Below are positions 1 through 7,579 of a stretch of 64,000 nucleotides of DNA, in pieces. How positions within the stretch are numbered: position 1 is the first letter of the stretch; each line of letters begins with the position of its first letter. The notes below the pieces were generated by a model. It did not search any database, was not told the DNA's origin, and saw only the letters and a list, made by a program, of their open reading frames with translations. The stretch comes from Halalkalibaculum roseum (GTDB lineage Bacteria > Bacteroidota > Rhodothermia > Balneolales > Balneolaceae), in assembly GCF_011059145.1 (NCBI RefSeq), contig NZ_JAALLT010000003.1:372001-436000 (forward strand). The letters are read 5' to 3'. Made by a program: the position numbers and the translations under genes.

Positions 1-1245
1 CGTCAACGTCAAAATGAAAATCTGGAACTGATTGCATCCGAAAACTTTGCATCTAGAGCCGTCATGGAAGCTATGGGCTCTACCCTTACCAATAAGTATG
101 CCGAAGGATTGCCCGGCAAACGGTACTATGGAGGCTGCGAAGTGGTTGACAAGGTGGAAAATCTTGCCCGGGACCGTGCAAAGAAACTATTCGGAGCCGA
201 ATGGGTAAATGTTCAGCCGCATTCCGGTGCCCAGGCCAACGCCGCAGTGTATCTCAGCTTTATGGAACCGGGTGAAACACTGCTCGGACTGGATCTGTCT
301 CACGGCGGTCACCTGACGCATGGCTCACCGGTAAATTTCTCAGGTATTTTATACAACTCAGAATTTTACGGGGTGGACAAAAATACCGGACGCATAGATC
401 TAGAAAACGTCCGTTCTAAAGCAAAGGAAATCAAACCTAAACTGATCTCTATAGGAGCATCCGCTTATCCAAGGGATTTCGATTACGCCGCTTTCCGTGA
501 GATTGCGGATGAAGTCGGTGCTTATCTCTGGATGGATATGGCTCATACTGCCGGATTAATCGCTGCCGGGTTACTTAACAATCCCTTACCGCATTGCCAC
601 GTAGTTACCACGACCACCCATAAGACGCTTCGAGGCCCCCGTGGCGGAATGATACTGTTGGGCAAGGATGGAAAGAATACACTGGGTGTAGAAGCTCGCA
701 AATCGGGCCGTACCAAACAGTGGAGTGAAGTGCTGGACTCTGCAGTATTCCCCGGAACACAAGGCGGACCGCTGATGCACGTAATTGCTGCAAAAGCCGT
801 CTCTTTTGAGGAAGCCCTACAGGAAGATTTCAAAAGCTATCAAAGTCAGGTTCAGAAAAATGCAACTGTTTTGGCTGAAGCTTTTAAAAGCATGGACTAT
901 GATCTGGTCAGCGACGGTACGGACAACCATCTCATACTGGTAGATCTCAGAAACAAGGGACTCACCGGCAAAGTGGCCGAGGAATCACTGGACGAAGCCA
1001 ATATTACACTGAACAAAAATATGGTTCCCTATGATACCGAAAGTCCTTTTGTTACTTCAGGTATTAGAATTGGATCTCCGGCTATGACTACACGTGGTTT
1101 TGGAGAGGATGAATTTAAACAGGTGGCCCGTTTAATTGACAAAGTACTTCAGGATCCGGAAAATGAAAGCCGGCTTCACACTGTAAAAGAAGAGGTAAAA
1201 GAGCTCTGTGAACAGTTTCCTTTATATGATTTTGTTACCGCATAA
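1..1245 (+). CDS. glyA: serine hydroxymethyltransferase (5' end cut by window)
   Basis: PLP enzyme that converts serine and tetrahydrofolate to glycine and 5,10-methylene-tetrahydrofolate in the cytoplasm, the main source of one-carbon units. The frame is open from base 1, and the first residues seen include [11 protein letters not shown], which lies close to the N-terminus of the family; only a few tens of residues are missing. The first internal ATG, at 64, is not the start. The PLP-binding lysine lies in [14 protein letters not shown], and the C-terminal part ([16 protein letters not shown]) is typical and complete. It is followed 67 nt later by tatC on the same strand. Nothing unusual was seen. 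The assignment is secure. Confidence 0.97.
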   Translation, partial: RQRQNENLELIASENFASRAVMEAMGSTLTNKYAEGLPGKRYYGGCEVVDKVENLARDRAKKLFGAEWVNVQPHSGAQANAAVYLSFMEPGETLLGLDLSHGGHLTHGSPVNFSGILYNSEFYGVDKNTGRIDLENVRSKAKEIKPKLISIGASAYPRDFDYAAFREIADEVGAYLWMDMAHTAGLIAAGLLNNPLPHCHVVTTTTHKTLRGPRGGMILLGKDGKNTLGVEARKSGRTKQWSEVLDSAVFPGTQGGPLMHVIAAKAVSFEEALQEDFKSYQSQVQKNATVLAEAFKSMDYDLVSDGTDNHLILVDLRNKGLTGKVAEESLDEANITLNKNMVPYDTESPFVTSGIRIGSPAMTTRGFGEDEFKQVARLIDKVLQDPENESRLHTVKEEVKELCEQFPLYDFVTA

Positions 1246-1312
1246 TTCTGAATTTAGCAGCTATTCCCACAAATAATCTTTGCCTTTAATGCCTTAGCGG
1301 TTAAAAATATTT

Positions 1313-2164
1313 ATGTCCCCATCTGAAGAACGTCACATTATGACCCAGGATCCTCCCAAGGCTAAGGCCCCGGTGGATCGCACCGCTGACATGTCGTTTC
1401 TGGAGCACCTTGAAGAGTTGCGCTGGAGACTCATAAAAGGTCTCGGCGGACTCGCAGTAGGCATGCTTGTAGCGGTCTTCTTCAGTGATTTCCTGGTCAA
1501 TAAGGTAATGCTCGGGCCCACCCGTGCCGATTTCATCGTTTACCAGATACTGGGAATTGATGCCATAGACTTAACCCTGCAGAGTAGAAAACTTCCGGGT
1601 CAATTTTTTACCTACTGGGGAACATTGATCCTTATGGGTGCCATTATCGGTTCACCGATTCTATTTTACCAGCTTTGGGCATTTGTAGAACCCGCCCTCG
1701 AAAGTGCTGAAAAATGGAAGAGTCGCCTGCATTCCCTATTTATCACCGCTTTTTTTATTGCAGGAGTTTGTTTCGGGTATTTTGTGCTGGTACCTTTTGC
1801 ACTGCAGTTCTTCAGCCAGTTCCAGATATCCGATGTCATTCACAATGATTTTGACATCAATGAATATTTCAGTTCCCTTTCGATGTGGGTAATTTCCTGC
1901 GGTATCATATTTCAGTTACCGGTAATAAGTTACTTCCTGTCAAAATTTGGATTACTCTCGCCGGAATTCCTCCGCAAGTATCGACGCCATTCTATTGTAG
2001 CCTGCTTCATTATGTCGGCTTTCTTGACTCCACCTGACCCAATATCGCAGATCATAGTAGGAGTACCCTTGATATTCCTTTATCAGCTCTCGATTTGGGT
2101 AAGTAAGAAAGGGGTTCAGCATCGTGAAAAAGAGCTCCAAAAGGCATTTAGTGGCACCAATTAG
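1313..2164 (+). CDS. tatC: Sec-independent protein translocase subunit TatC
   Basis: Polytopic inner-membrane receptor of the twin-arginine translocation pathway, which exports folded proteins. The hallmark N-terminal cytoplasmic motif MSFLEHLEELRWRLI is followed by six hydrophobic segments, and the conserved FLTPPDPISQ stretch near the last helices is present. At 283 aa it is slightly longer than many TatC proteins because of a polar N-terminal extension. An alternative ATG at 1340 would remove nine residues, and neither start has a strong ribosome-binding site. No tatA or tatB is adjacent, so these must lie elsewhere. The next gene downstream encodes an exported thioredoxin-like lipoprotein. 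Confidence 0.95.
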   Translation: MSPSEERHIMTQDPPKAKAPVDRTADMSFLEHLEELRWRLIKGLGGLAVGMLVAVFFSDFLVNKVMLGPTRADFIVYQILGIDAIDLTLQSRKLPGQFFTYWGTLILMGAIIGSPILFYQLWAFVEPALESAEKWKSRLHSLFITAFFIAGVCFGYFVLVPFALQFFSQFQISDVIHNDFDINEYFSSLSMWVISCGIIFQLPVISYFLSKFGLLSPEFLRKYRRHSIVACFIMSAFLTPPDPISQIIVGVPLIFLYQLSIWVSKKGVQHREKELQKAFSGTN

Positions 2165-2253
2165 ACTCAGCGATAATAAAACCATAGCATTTATATTTTA
2201 TCGAGCCCTCAAAATCCCTTACCTTATCGGGCTTAGTTAACAGGGTAAAAATC

Positions 2254-3486
2254 ATGCGACCAAAAACTCTTTTTTTACTTCTTACGATTGTGGGCTTTAC
2301 GCTCTTGTCATGTTCCGGTTCAGTAGAACCCGAGCAGGTAGCGGGAACCTATCGCGGTGTGCTTGAAAGCCCTGGAGGTGAGCTGGCATTTCCCATCACC
2401 ATTTCTAACTCCGGTGATTCCCTACAAGCTTTCAGCTCAAACGGAGCCGATACCGTTTATTACAATGACATCACTGTAAAAGAGGATTCCTTGATTTTGG
2501 GATTTGATTATTACGACTCATACCTTCGCGGAAAAGTAAATTTTGACGGATCCTTATCCGGTAATTGGAGCAGGCGTGCACCGAATGGCCGGCGATCGGT
2601 TTTGCCCTTCCGTGCTGAAAAAGGGGTTACTGAGCGGTACCCGGAAACCTCCCCCGACAATTACAACTTTGAGGGCAACTGGAAGGCTACCTTTACAGAC
2701 GAAGACGGAACCTTCCCGGCTCAAGGTAAATTTGTATCACAACCGGGAGGAAAGCTGTTTGGCACTATCAAGAAAGAGACCGGGGATTACCGCTTCCTGG
2801 AAGGTTTTTATACCGATTCTACACTTACCCTCTCAACCTTTGACGGTGCTCATGCTTTTCTGTTTAAAGCACAATTACAGCCTGATGGGACACTGAAGGG
2901 AGACTTATGGTCACGGGATGACTATCATGCAACCTGGACCGCTGAAAAAGGGCAAGCATCACTGCGCAGTCCGCTACAAATTTCTGCAGAAGAAGCAGTT
3001 GGCAATTCCATGGAATTTACATTCCCAAACCTTCAGGGTGATACTCTCCGGGCTGACGATCCCGCTTTCCAAAACAAACCGATGCTCGTTTACCTCTTCG
3101 GCTCCTGGTGCCCTAATTGCGCCGACGAAACCAACATGCTGAAAGAAATTTATTCTGAAGAATACTCTAATACTGATTTGCAGATCGTGGGACTTGCCTA
3201 TGAATTTAGCGGAAACTTTGAAGATGATGCCGAAATGGTTAACCGCTATCGCAAGAGGTTTGATATCCCATGGACATTACTGGTGGCAGGTGTAAACGAT
3301 AAGGAGGAAGCAGCAGATACTCTCACTTTTCTGGATAGTGTCATCTCGTATCCGACCAGTTTTTTTGTAGACCGAAATCATAAAATAAGGGCAGTACACG
3401 TTGGTTTTAACGGACCAGCAACCGGCAGTACCTATTTTCAGGAAATTCAACGATTTAAAAATCAATTAAACCAGATTACCAATTAG
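2254..3486 (+). CDS. thioredoxin-like (TlpA/ResA-type) lipoprotein
   Basis: Predicted membrane-anchored periplasmic thiol-disulfide protein. A hydrophobic leader ends in the lipobox LLSC (Cys about residue 20). Residues about 25-240 form two beta-rich repeats of unknown family resembling TlpA-associated N-terminal domains. A thioredoxin fold fills the C-terminal third, with the redox motif C286-P-N-C289 in FGSWCPNCADET. TlpA/ResA proteins reduce or isomerise disulfides during cytochrome c maturation or protein folding; the substrate here is unknown. The next gene, an FKBP prolyl isomerase lipoprotein, starts 3 nt after the stop codon, so the two are very likely co-transcribed and may form an extracytoplasmic folding pair (inference). 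Confidence 0.85.
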   Translation: MRPKTLFLLLTIVGFTLLSCSGSVEPEQVAGTYRGVLESPGGELAFPITISNSGDSLQAFSSNGADTVYYNDITVKEDSLILGFDYYDSYLRGKVNFDGSLSGNWSRRAPNGRRSVLPFRAEKGVTERYPETSPDNYNFEGNWKATFTDEDGTFPAQGKFVSQPGGKLFGTIKKETGDYRFLEGFYTDSTLTLSTFDGAHAFLFKAQLQPDGTLKGDLWSRDDYHATWTAEKGQASLRSPLQISAEEAVGNSMEFTFPNLQGDTLRADDPAFQNKPMLVYLFGSWCPNCADETNMLKEIYSEEYSNTDLQIVGLAYEFSGNFEDDAEMVNRYRKRFDIPWTLLVAGVNDKEEAADTLTFLDSVISYPTSFFVDRNHKIRAVHVGFNGPATGSTYFQEIQRFKNQLNQITN

Positions 3487-3489
3487 AAG

Positions 3490-4014
3490 ATGAAACACTT
3501 TAAGCATCTAGCATTAATTTTACTCGCGCTATTCTTGCTACAGTCTTGTGGTCAGGATCCTACAGGTCCGGATTATAGCAATGCACCTGCACCCTATGAT
3601 ACGACTAGTGCCGTCAGCAGTACTACATCAGAAGACGGACTTAAAATCTACGTCATTGAAGAGGGTTATGGTGCGTTTGAAGTGGTTAGCCGTGACCAGG
3701 TGAGAATCAGATTTACAGGCAGAACAGCAGACGGAAGAATTTTTGACAGTTCCTATGCCAACGGATTTTCGACTCCCCGCACTTTTCGAAATCTGACGCC
3801 GGTACCCATAAATGACGGATTTAGTCAGATATCTCCGCTTATTGACGGATTTCGTCGCGGACTTCTGGGTATGAGACAGGGTGAGAAGCGAACGGTTGTT
3901 ATCCCGCCCGAACTGGGCTACGGCGACAGCCGTGAAGGAACCAATGGCTTCGACCTGAGGAATGACACCCTTATTTTTGATATTGAACTGGTAGAGATTC
4001 TGAGCCTTCAATAA
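3490..4014 (+). CDS. FKBP-type peptidyl-prolyl cis-trans isomerase lipoprotein
   Basis: Predicted lipid-anchored prolyl isomerase of the cell envelope. The leader ends in the lipobox LLQSC (Cys about residue 20), followed by a Pro/Ser-rich linker and an FKBP domain at about residues 65-172. Diagnostic FKBP segments are VRIRFTGRTADGRIFDSS, LIDGFRRGLLGMRQGEKR and VVIPPELGYGD. There is an insertion between the DSS strand and the LIDGF helix, but the aromatic and acidic pocket positions look kept. It starts 3 nt after the thioredoxin-like lipoprotein gene and is followed by a stem-loop with a weak T-run, so it is probably the last gene of that transcript. Confidence 0.92.
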   Translation: MKHFKHLALILLALFLLQSCGQDPTGPDYSNAPAPYDTTSAVSSTTSEDGLKIYVIEEGYGAFEVVSRDQVRIRFTGRTADGRIFDSSYANGFSTPRTFRNLTPVPINDGFSQISPLIDGFRRGLLGMRQGEKRTVVIPPELGYGDSREGTNGFDLRNDTLIFDIELVEILSLQ

Positions 4015-4017
4015 AAA

Positions 4018-4054
4018 AGATTCAAAGGACCCTCAATTCAGCCTCTTTGAATCT
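4018..4054 (+). terminator. probable intrinsic terminator after FKBP gene
   Basis: A 10-bp perfect stem (4018-4027 with 4045-4054) begins 4 nt after the FKBP stop codon and is followed by ATTTT. The T-run is short, so termination strength is uncertain. Confidence 0.6.
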
Positions 4055-4142
4055 ATTTTAAACGTATATATTCTTCTTATTCTTTGGAATATACTTCAAC
4101 CTCTTTTGAATAATAAGAGAAGAACTTGTTATTGCTTCTTCT

Positions 4143-4186
4143 AAAATTTCTGCAATAGATCCTGAAACAAGTTCAGGATGACAACA
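4143..4186 (+). repeat. left inverted repeat of GIY-YIG cassette (REP-like palindrome)
   Basis: 44 bp whose reverse complement recurs at 4622-4665 with two mismatches. The core is an 8-bp stem, ATCCTGAA/TTCAGGAT, around ACAAG. The inner flank reads GATGACAACA and the outer flank GCAATAGATC. Confidence 0.9.
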
Positions 4187-4192
4187 ATAACG

Positions 4193-4504
4193 TTATAACA
4201 AAATATTTAAAGCCAAATCTTTCATTGAGGGATTAAGCTTCTTTATTAGGTTCACCTTCCATTCATGATGCCAATTTTTTAGTTGTTTTTCCCGAAGAAT
4301 TGCATCAACAATGTTGGGGAACTCTTCATAGTAGACCAAGAACTTTAAATTATACTTTTTAGTGAATTTTGAGCCTTCATTGTTTTTATGATCCCTTATT
4401 CTCCCTTCTAAATTACTGGTTACACCGATATAAAATATATTCCGATTGTAGTTTGATAGGATATAAACATAACCAACCTTTCCATTGTAATCGTAATAAC
4501 CCAA
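4193..4504 (-). CDS. small GIY-YIG endonuclease (COG2827 type)
   Basis: A single-domain GIY-YIG nuclease of about 103 aa. GYVYILSN (residues 11-18) supplies the GIY-like strand, FYIGVTSNL (24-32) the YIG strand, R35 lies in GRIRDHK, and E72 in REKQLKNW sits at the usual metal-binding position. Family members of this size have no separate DNA-binding domain, and their cellular role is poorly known. No ATG lies in frame between the upstream in-frame stop and the GIY motif, so translation would need the TTG at 4502-4504, or the gene has lost its start. It is AT-rich and sits inside a pair of 44-bp inverted repeats, unlike the surrounding housekeeping genes. Confidence 0.85.
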   Translation of the reverse strand: MGYYDYNGKVGYVYILSNYNRNIFYIGVTSNLEGRIRDHKNNEGSKFTKKYNLKFLVYYEEFPNIVDAILREKQLKNWHHEWKVNLIKKLNPSMKDLALNILL

Positions 4505-4621
4505 ATTATGCGCTTTGAATAGTTAGGTATGTAATAGTAAGACCCGTAATTCAAACAATCCTTACATAATAAATAAGAGTACATCAAAATTGATATATTC
4601 AACATTTGAAAAAAATCAAAA

Positions 4622-4665
4622 TGTTGTCATCCTGAACTTGTTTCAGGATCTATTGCGCAAATTTT
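4622..4665 (-). repeat. right inverted repeat of GIY-YIG cassette (REP-like palindrome)
   Basis: Inverted partner of 4143-4186, with 42 of 44 positions identical. Its hairpin is at 4629-4649. A more diverged relative with the same flanking words (GTTGCCATCC, GGATCTATTGC) occurs at about 15486-15541. Confidence 0.9.
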
Positions 4666-4793
4666 TATTTGGGGGAAAAGATCACATCTTCTCTTAAAAA
4701 TTCATAAAAGACATAAAATCGGTCTCAGCGGCCTATACTAAAAATTAAATTAAAGTGTCAATTAGTGGTAAATCAGTAATAATCTATTCACGC

Positions 4794-5852
4794 CTACTCA
4801 TAGACCCGAGGTATCTTTGGCAATAGAGATGTCAATATCTCGTAAGGAATAGTGCCAGCCAGTTCGGCCCAGTTGCTGAGATCATTCTTTGAAGAACTCA
4901 GTAACTCTACACCCGTGCCCGCATCATGCCGGTCCTGATCCAGAAATACCATGCAGTAATTCATAGTAATATTCCCCACCTGCCGGTACTCTTTGCCTCC
5001 GATGCCGATACGAATCTTTCCGCTCAACACCCTCTTCAAGCCATCTTCATATCCAACCGGAATCACACCTACAAATCCGTCACGGGGTGCTTCCCAATGA
5101 GCGCCATAGCTCACACTATCGCCCTTACGAATTGGATTTACCTGAACAAGTTTGCTTGACCAACTCAGGGCAGGCTTTAGGCCCTGAATTACATTTTCAG
5201 CAGGAGAATAACCGTAAATACCTATACCGGGTCGGATCAGGTCAAAGGTTGTATTCTTATAAAAAACGGCACCACCTGTATTTGCTATATGAGTGAAAAG
5301 ATGATCCGGAAACCGAATTCTGATCTTCTTAAAACGTTTAAGCTGAGCCTCCACCATCTCCGAACCGGGGACATCTGAAGTCGCAAAATGAGAATAGATA
5401 CCGGTACAAATCAGTGCTGAATGTTTTTCCATCTCAAGGACAGCCTCATCAACCCTATCTCCCTGGATTCCTAGTCGTCCCATACCCGTATCAAAGTTCA
5501 GATGATACTCAGTTCCGGCCGGCAGGAAGCCAAAATGACTTAATTCACTAATCGTAGCGGTCAGGTTGAAATTGGTATACAGATTGGCCGTTTCACTATT
5601 GGGTACACAAAAAACCAGAATAGGAAGATCAATACCGTGGTCGCGCAGTTCAATGCCTTCATCAACAGAATTGACCGCAAACCAATCAACTTCGTTTTGC
5701 AGGGCTTCTGCGACTTTTACACTTCCATGTCCATACGCATTTGCCTTTACAACCGGCATCACACCGGCATCGGAACCGGCAAGCTTCCTGATCACCTTCA
5801 GATTATGCCGAATAGTCGACAGATCAATGGTTATTACTGAATCTCGTTTCAT
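4794..5852 (-). CDS. alr: alanine racemase
   Basis: Fold-type III PLP racemase that interconverts L- and D-alanine for peptidoglycan synthesis. The PLP lysine is K36 in VVKANAYGHG and the second catalytic base is Y249 in DSVSYGAH; the IPVGYEDG signature follows. The 352-aa length is near the short end of the family but both domains are complete. It lies 17 nt downstream of the CrtO/PYROXD2-like gene on the same strand, so the two probably share a transcript. A second full-length alanine racemase gene is present at 59486-60652, so one of the two may be specialised. Confidence 0.95.
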   Translation of the reverse strand: MKRDSVITIDLSTIRHNLKVIRKLAGSDAGVMPVVKANAYGHGSVKVAEALQNEVDWFAVNSVDEGIELRDHGIDLPILVFCVPNSETANLYTNFNLTATISELSHFGFLPAGTEYHLNFDTGMGRLGIQGDRVDEAVLEMEKHSALICTGIYSHFATSDVPGSEMVEAQLKRFKKIRIRFPDHLFTHIANTGGAVFYKNTTFDLIRPGIGIYGYSPAENVIQGLKPALSWSSKLVQVNPIRKGDSVSYGAHWEAPRDGFVGVIPVGYEDGLKRVLSGKIRIGIGGKEYRQVGNITMNYCMVFLDQDRHDAGTGVELLSSSKNDLSNWAELAGTIPYEILTSLLPKIPRVYE

Positions 5853-5869
5853 TTGTTAGTTATAATTAG

Positions 5870-7474
5870 TCAAAATGAGAACCAGTTTTTCTTCTTCAGA
5901 TCCTTCAAAACTACATTGGCAGCATTATAGCCGGCAGCACCGAACACACCTCCTCCAGGGTGACAAGAAGCAGAAGAAAGATACAGATTTTCTATAGGGG
6001 TTTTGTAATTGCTCATCTCTGGGATGGGACGGAACATAAACATCTGGTCAAAACTCATCTCTACATGCATCACATTTCCTTTGAGTAAACCATGCTTGCG
6101 TTCAATATCCAGGGGGCTTTGAATATACCAGTCAATCAGTTTGTCTTTCATATTGGGAGCATAGCGCGTTACAACATCGTAAATTTTCTGCGCTTCCTTC
6201 TCGCGGATGTCATCCCAGTGTAAGTTATTTTGAAGCTCATAAGGATGCCATTGTGCCCATGCAAATAGGGTGTGTCCCCCACTGGGAGCTACATCCTCAT
6301 CAATTTCCGAGAATGTCATGGCCAGTACAGCCGGATTCTCCGGCGGTTTCCCTTTAAGGTAATCTCCAATGGCATTATTCATATACTGAACGGATGGGGC
6401 TAATAGCTGCATACCATTGTGTATGTAAGGATCATCCGGACAGGCCGTATATCTCGGCAACTCTTCAACCGCACACCGTATTACCATCCCGAAGCCGTTA
6501 CCGACATTTATATTTTCAACTTTTTTGTACATCGATGGTTCCAGGTGTTCTTTACCTACAAGCTTCATCATCGTTGTCTGTACGTGCGCATTGGAGATGA
6601 TGGTATCTGCACGATATTCTTCACCGCTTTCTGTCTTGACACCTTTTGCCTTCCCGGACTCAATAAGAACTTTTTTAACGGGAGAAGCGGGTATCACCTT
6701 CGAACCGCGTGCTTCCAGGTAATTGGCCATGGCCTGGGTAAGCATTCCGCTGCCTCCCCGAGGATGCTTGGCCCCGCTTTGGTGCAGCATGGACTGCCAG
6801 CCAGCAAAATCGCCGGTTGCCGGGTGATCGGGTGTCGGTCCCGACTGAGCCGCAAACCACATTACAGCAGCCTTTAGATGCTCATTTTCAAAAGCATCGT
6901 CAACTACTTTACCATAGCTGCTTAGAATTTTCTGAAGGCTGCTCATCTGCTCACCTTTTTTAAACATCGACCCGTTTTTGATCTGCCCGCGGGCCATCTC
7001 TGAAACAATATTCTTTCCTTTGGGCGGCACCATGAACGTCTTCAACACCCCTTCATTCACCCTACCCCAGAAATCAACAAATTCCCTGTAGTTCTGCACA
7101 TCTTCCGGGGCAACTTTCCCAATAGAATTCAGGGTACGTTCAAGATCTTTGAAGAAGTGAATCACTCCCTCTCCTTCCGGTAGCGGATACGACATTATCG
7201 GATCCATTTCAATGTATTCCAGTCCGTAGTTCTCCAGTTCCAGCTCTTCCAGAATACCGGTCTGATGTATCATAATATGTACAGAAGAACCAACGTCCAT
7301 TCTGAATCCCTTAGGGAATTGCTCCGACCGGAACATCGTTTCTGTTGACACGGCACCTCCGATGGTCTCGCGCCGTTCCAAAACACAGACCGAATAACCC
7401 GCCTTGGCCAGGTAACAAGCTGTAACCAAGCCATTATGCCCTGAACCGATGACTATGATGTCGTATTTATTCAT
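5870..7474 (-). CDS. phytoene-desaturase-family FAD oxidoreductase (CrtO/PYROXD2-like)
   Basis: Flavoprotein of the amine-oxidase/phytoene-dehydrogenase superfamily. The N-terminal dinucleotide fold is seen in DIIVIGSGHNGLVTACYLAK, with the following acidic residue in CVLERRETIGG. The C-terminal flavin segment is LYLSSASCHPGGGVFGAAGYN. Length (534 aa) and the GHNGL variant fit the group that contains carotenoid ketolase CrtO and eukaryotic PYROXD2. The true substrate cannot be told from sequence: no other carotenoid gene lies nearby, so ketolase activity is only one option. The upstream gene sppA is divergent, leaving a 105-nt shared promoter region. Confidence 0.85.
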   Translation of the reverse strand: MNKYDIIVIGSGHNGLVTACYLAKAGYSVCVLERRETIGGAVSTETMFRSEQFPKGFRMDVGSSVHIMIHQTGILEELELENYGLEYIEMDPIMSYPLPEGEGVIHFFKDLERTLNSIGKVAPEDVQNYREFVDFWGRVNEGVLKTFMVPPKGKNIVSEMARGQIKNGSMFKKGEQMSSLQKILSSYGKVVDDAFENEHLKAAVMWFAAQSGPTPDHPATGDFAGWQSMLHQSGAKHPRGGSGMLTQAMANYLEARGSKVIPASPVKKVLIESGKAKGVKTESGEEYRADTIISNAHVQTTMMKLVGKEHLEPSMYKKVENINVGNGFGMVIRCAVEELPRYTACPDDPYIHNGMQLLAPSVQYMNNAIGDYLKGKPPENPAVLAMTFSEIDEDVAPSGGHTLFAWAQWHPYELQNNLHWDDIREKEAQKIYDVVTRYAPNMKDKLIDWYIQSPLDIERKHGLLKGNVMHVEMSFDQMFMFRPIPEMSNYKTPIENLYLSSASCHPGGGVFGAAGYNAANVVLKDLKKKNWFSF

Positions 7475-7579
7475 TGTGGAAAACCAAGTCTTTTAATAAC
7501 ATGTTGGTTAAATTTTCGTACCGGCATTAGGCGGAACATAATTAGTAACAGATAATTTCCAGATTATAAATCAACCCAG

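Larger units (their letters stand above)
4143..4665. mobile_element. 523-bp cassette: GIY-YIG gene between 44-bp inverted repeats
   Basis: Positions 4143-4186 and 4622-4665 are inverted copies of a 44-bp sequence matching at 42 of 44 positions by eye. Each copy contains its own hairpin: ATCCTGAA, a 5-nt loop, then TTCAGGAT (4159-4179 and 4629-4649). The only gene inside, at 4193-4504, encodes a small GIY-YIG nuclease and ends 7 nt from the left repeat. No target-site duplication is visible next to the outer ends. The interior is clearly more AT-rich than neighbouring genes. The architecture resembles a nuclease-bearing element bounded by REP-like palindromes; mobility itself is inference. Confidence 0.65.

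Noticed and set aside
4420-4605. 61-codon minus-strand frame overlapping the GIY-YIG gene
   Set aside because: It is in a different frame from the recognisable nuclease and has no features. It was considered as a frameshifted N-terminus, but its sequence does not resemble one.
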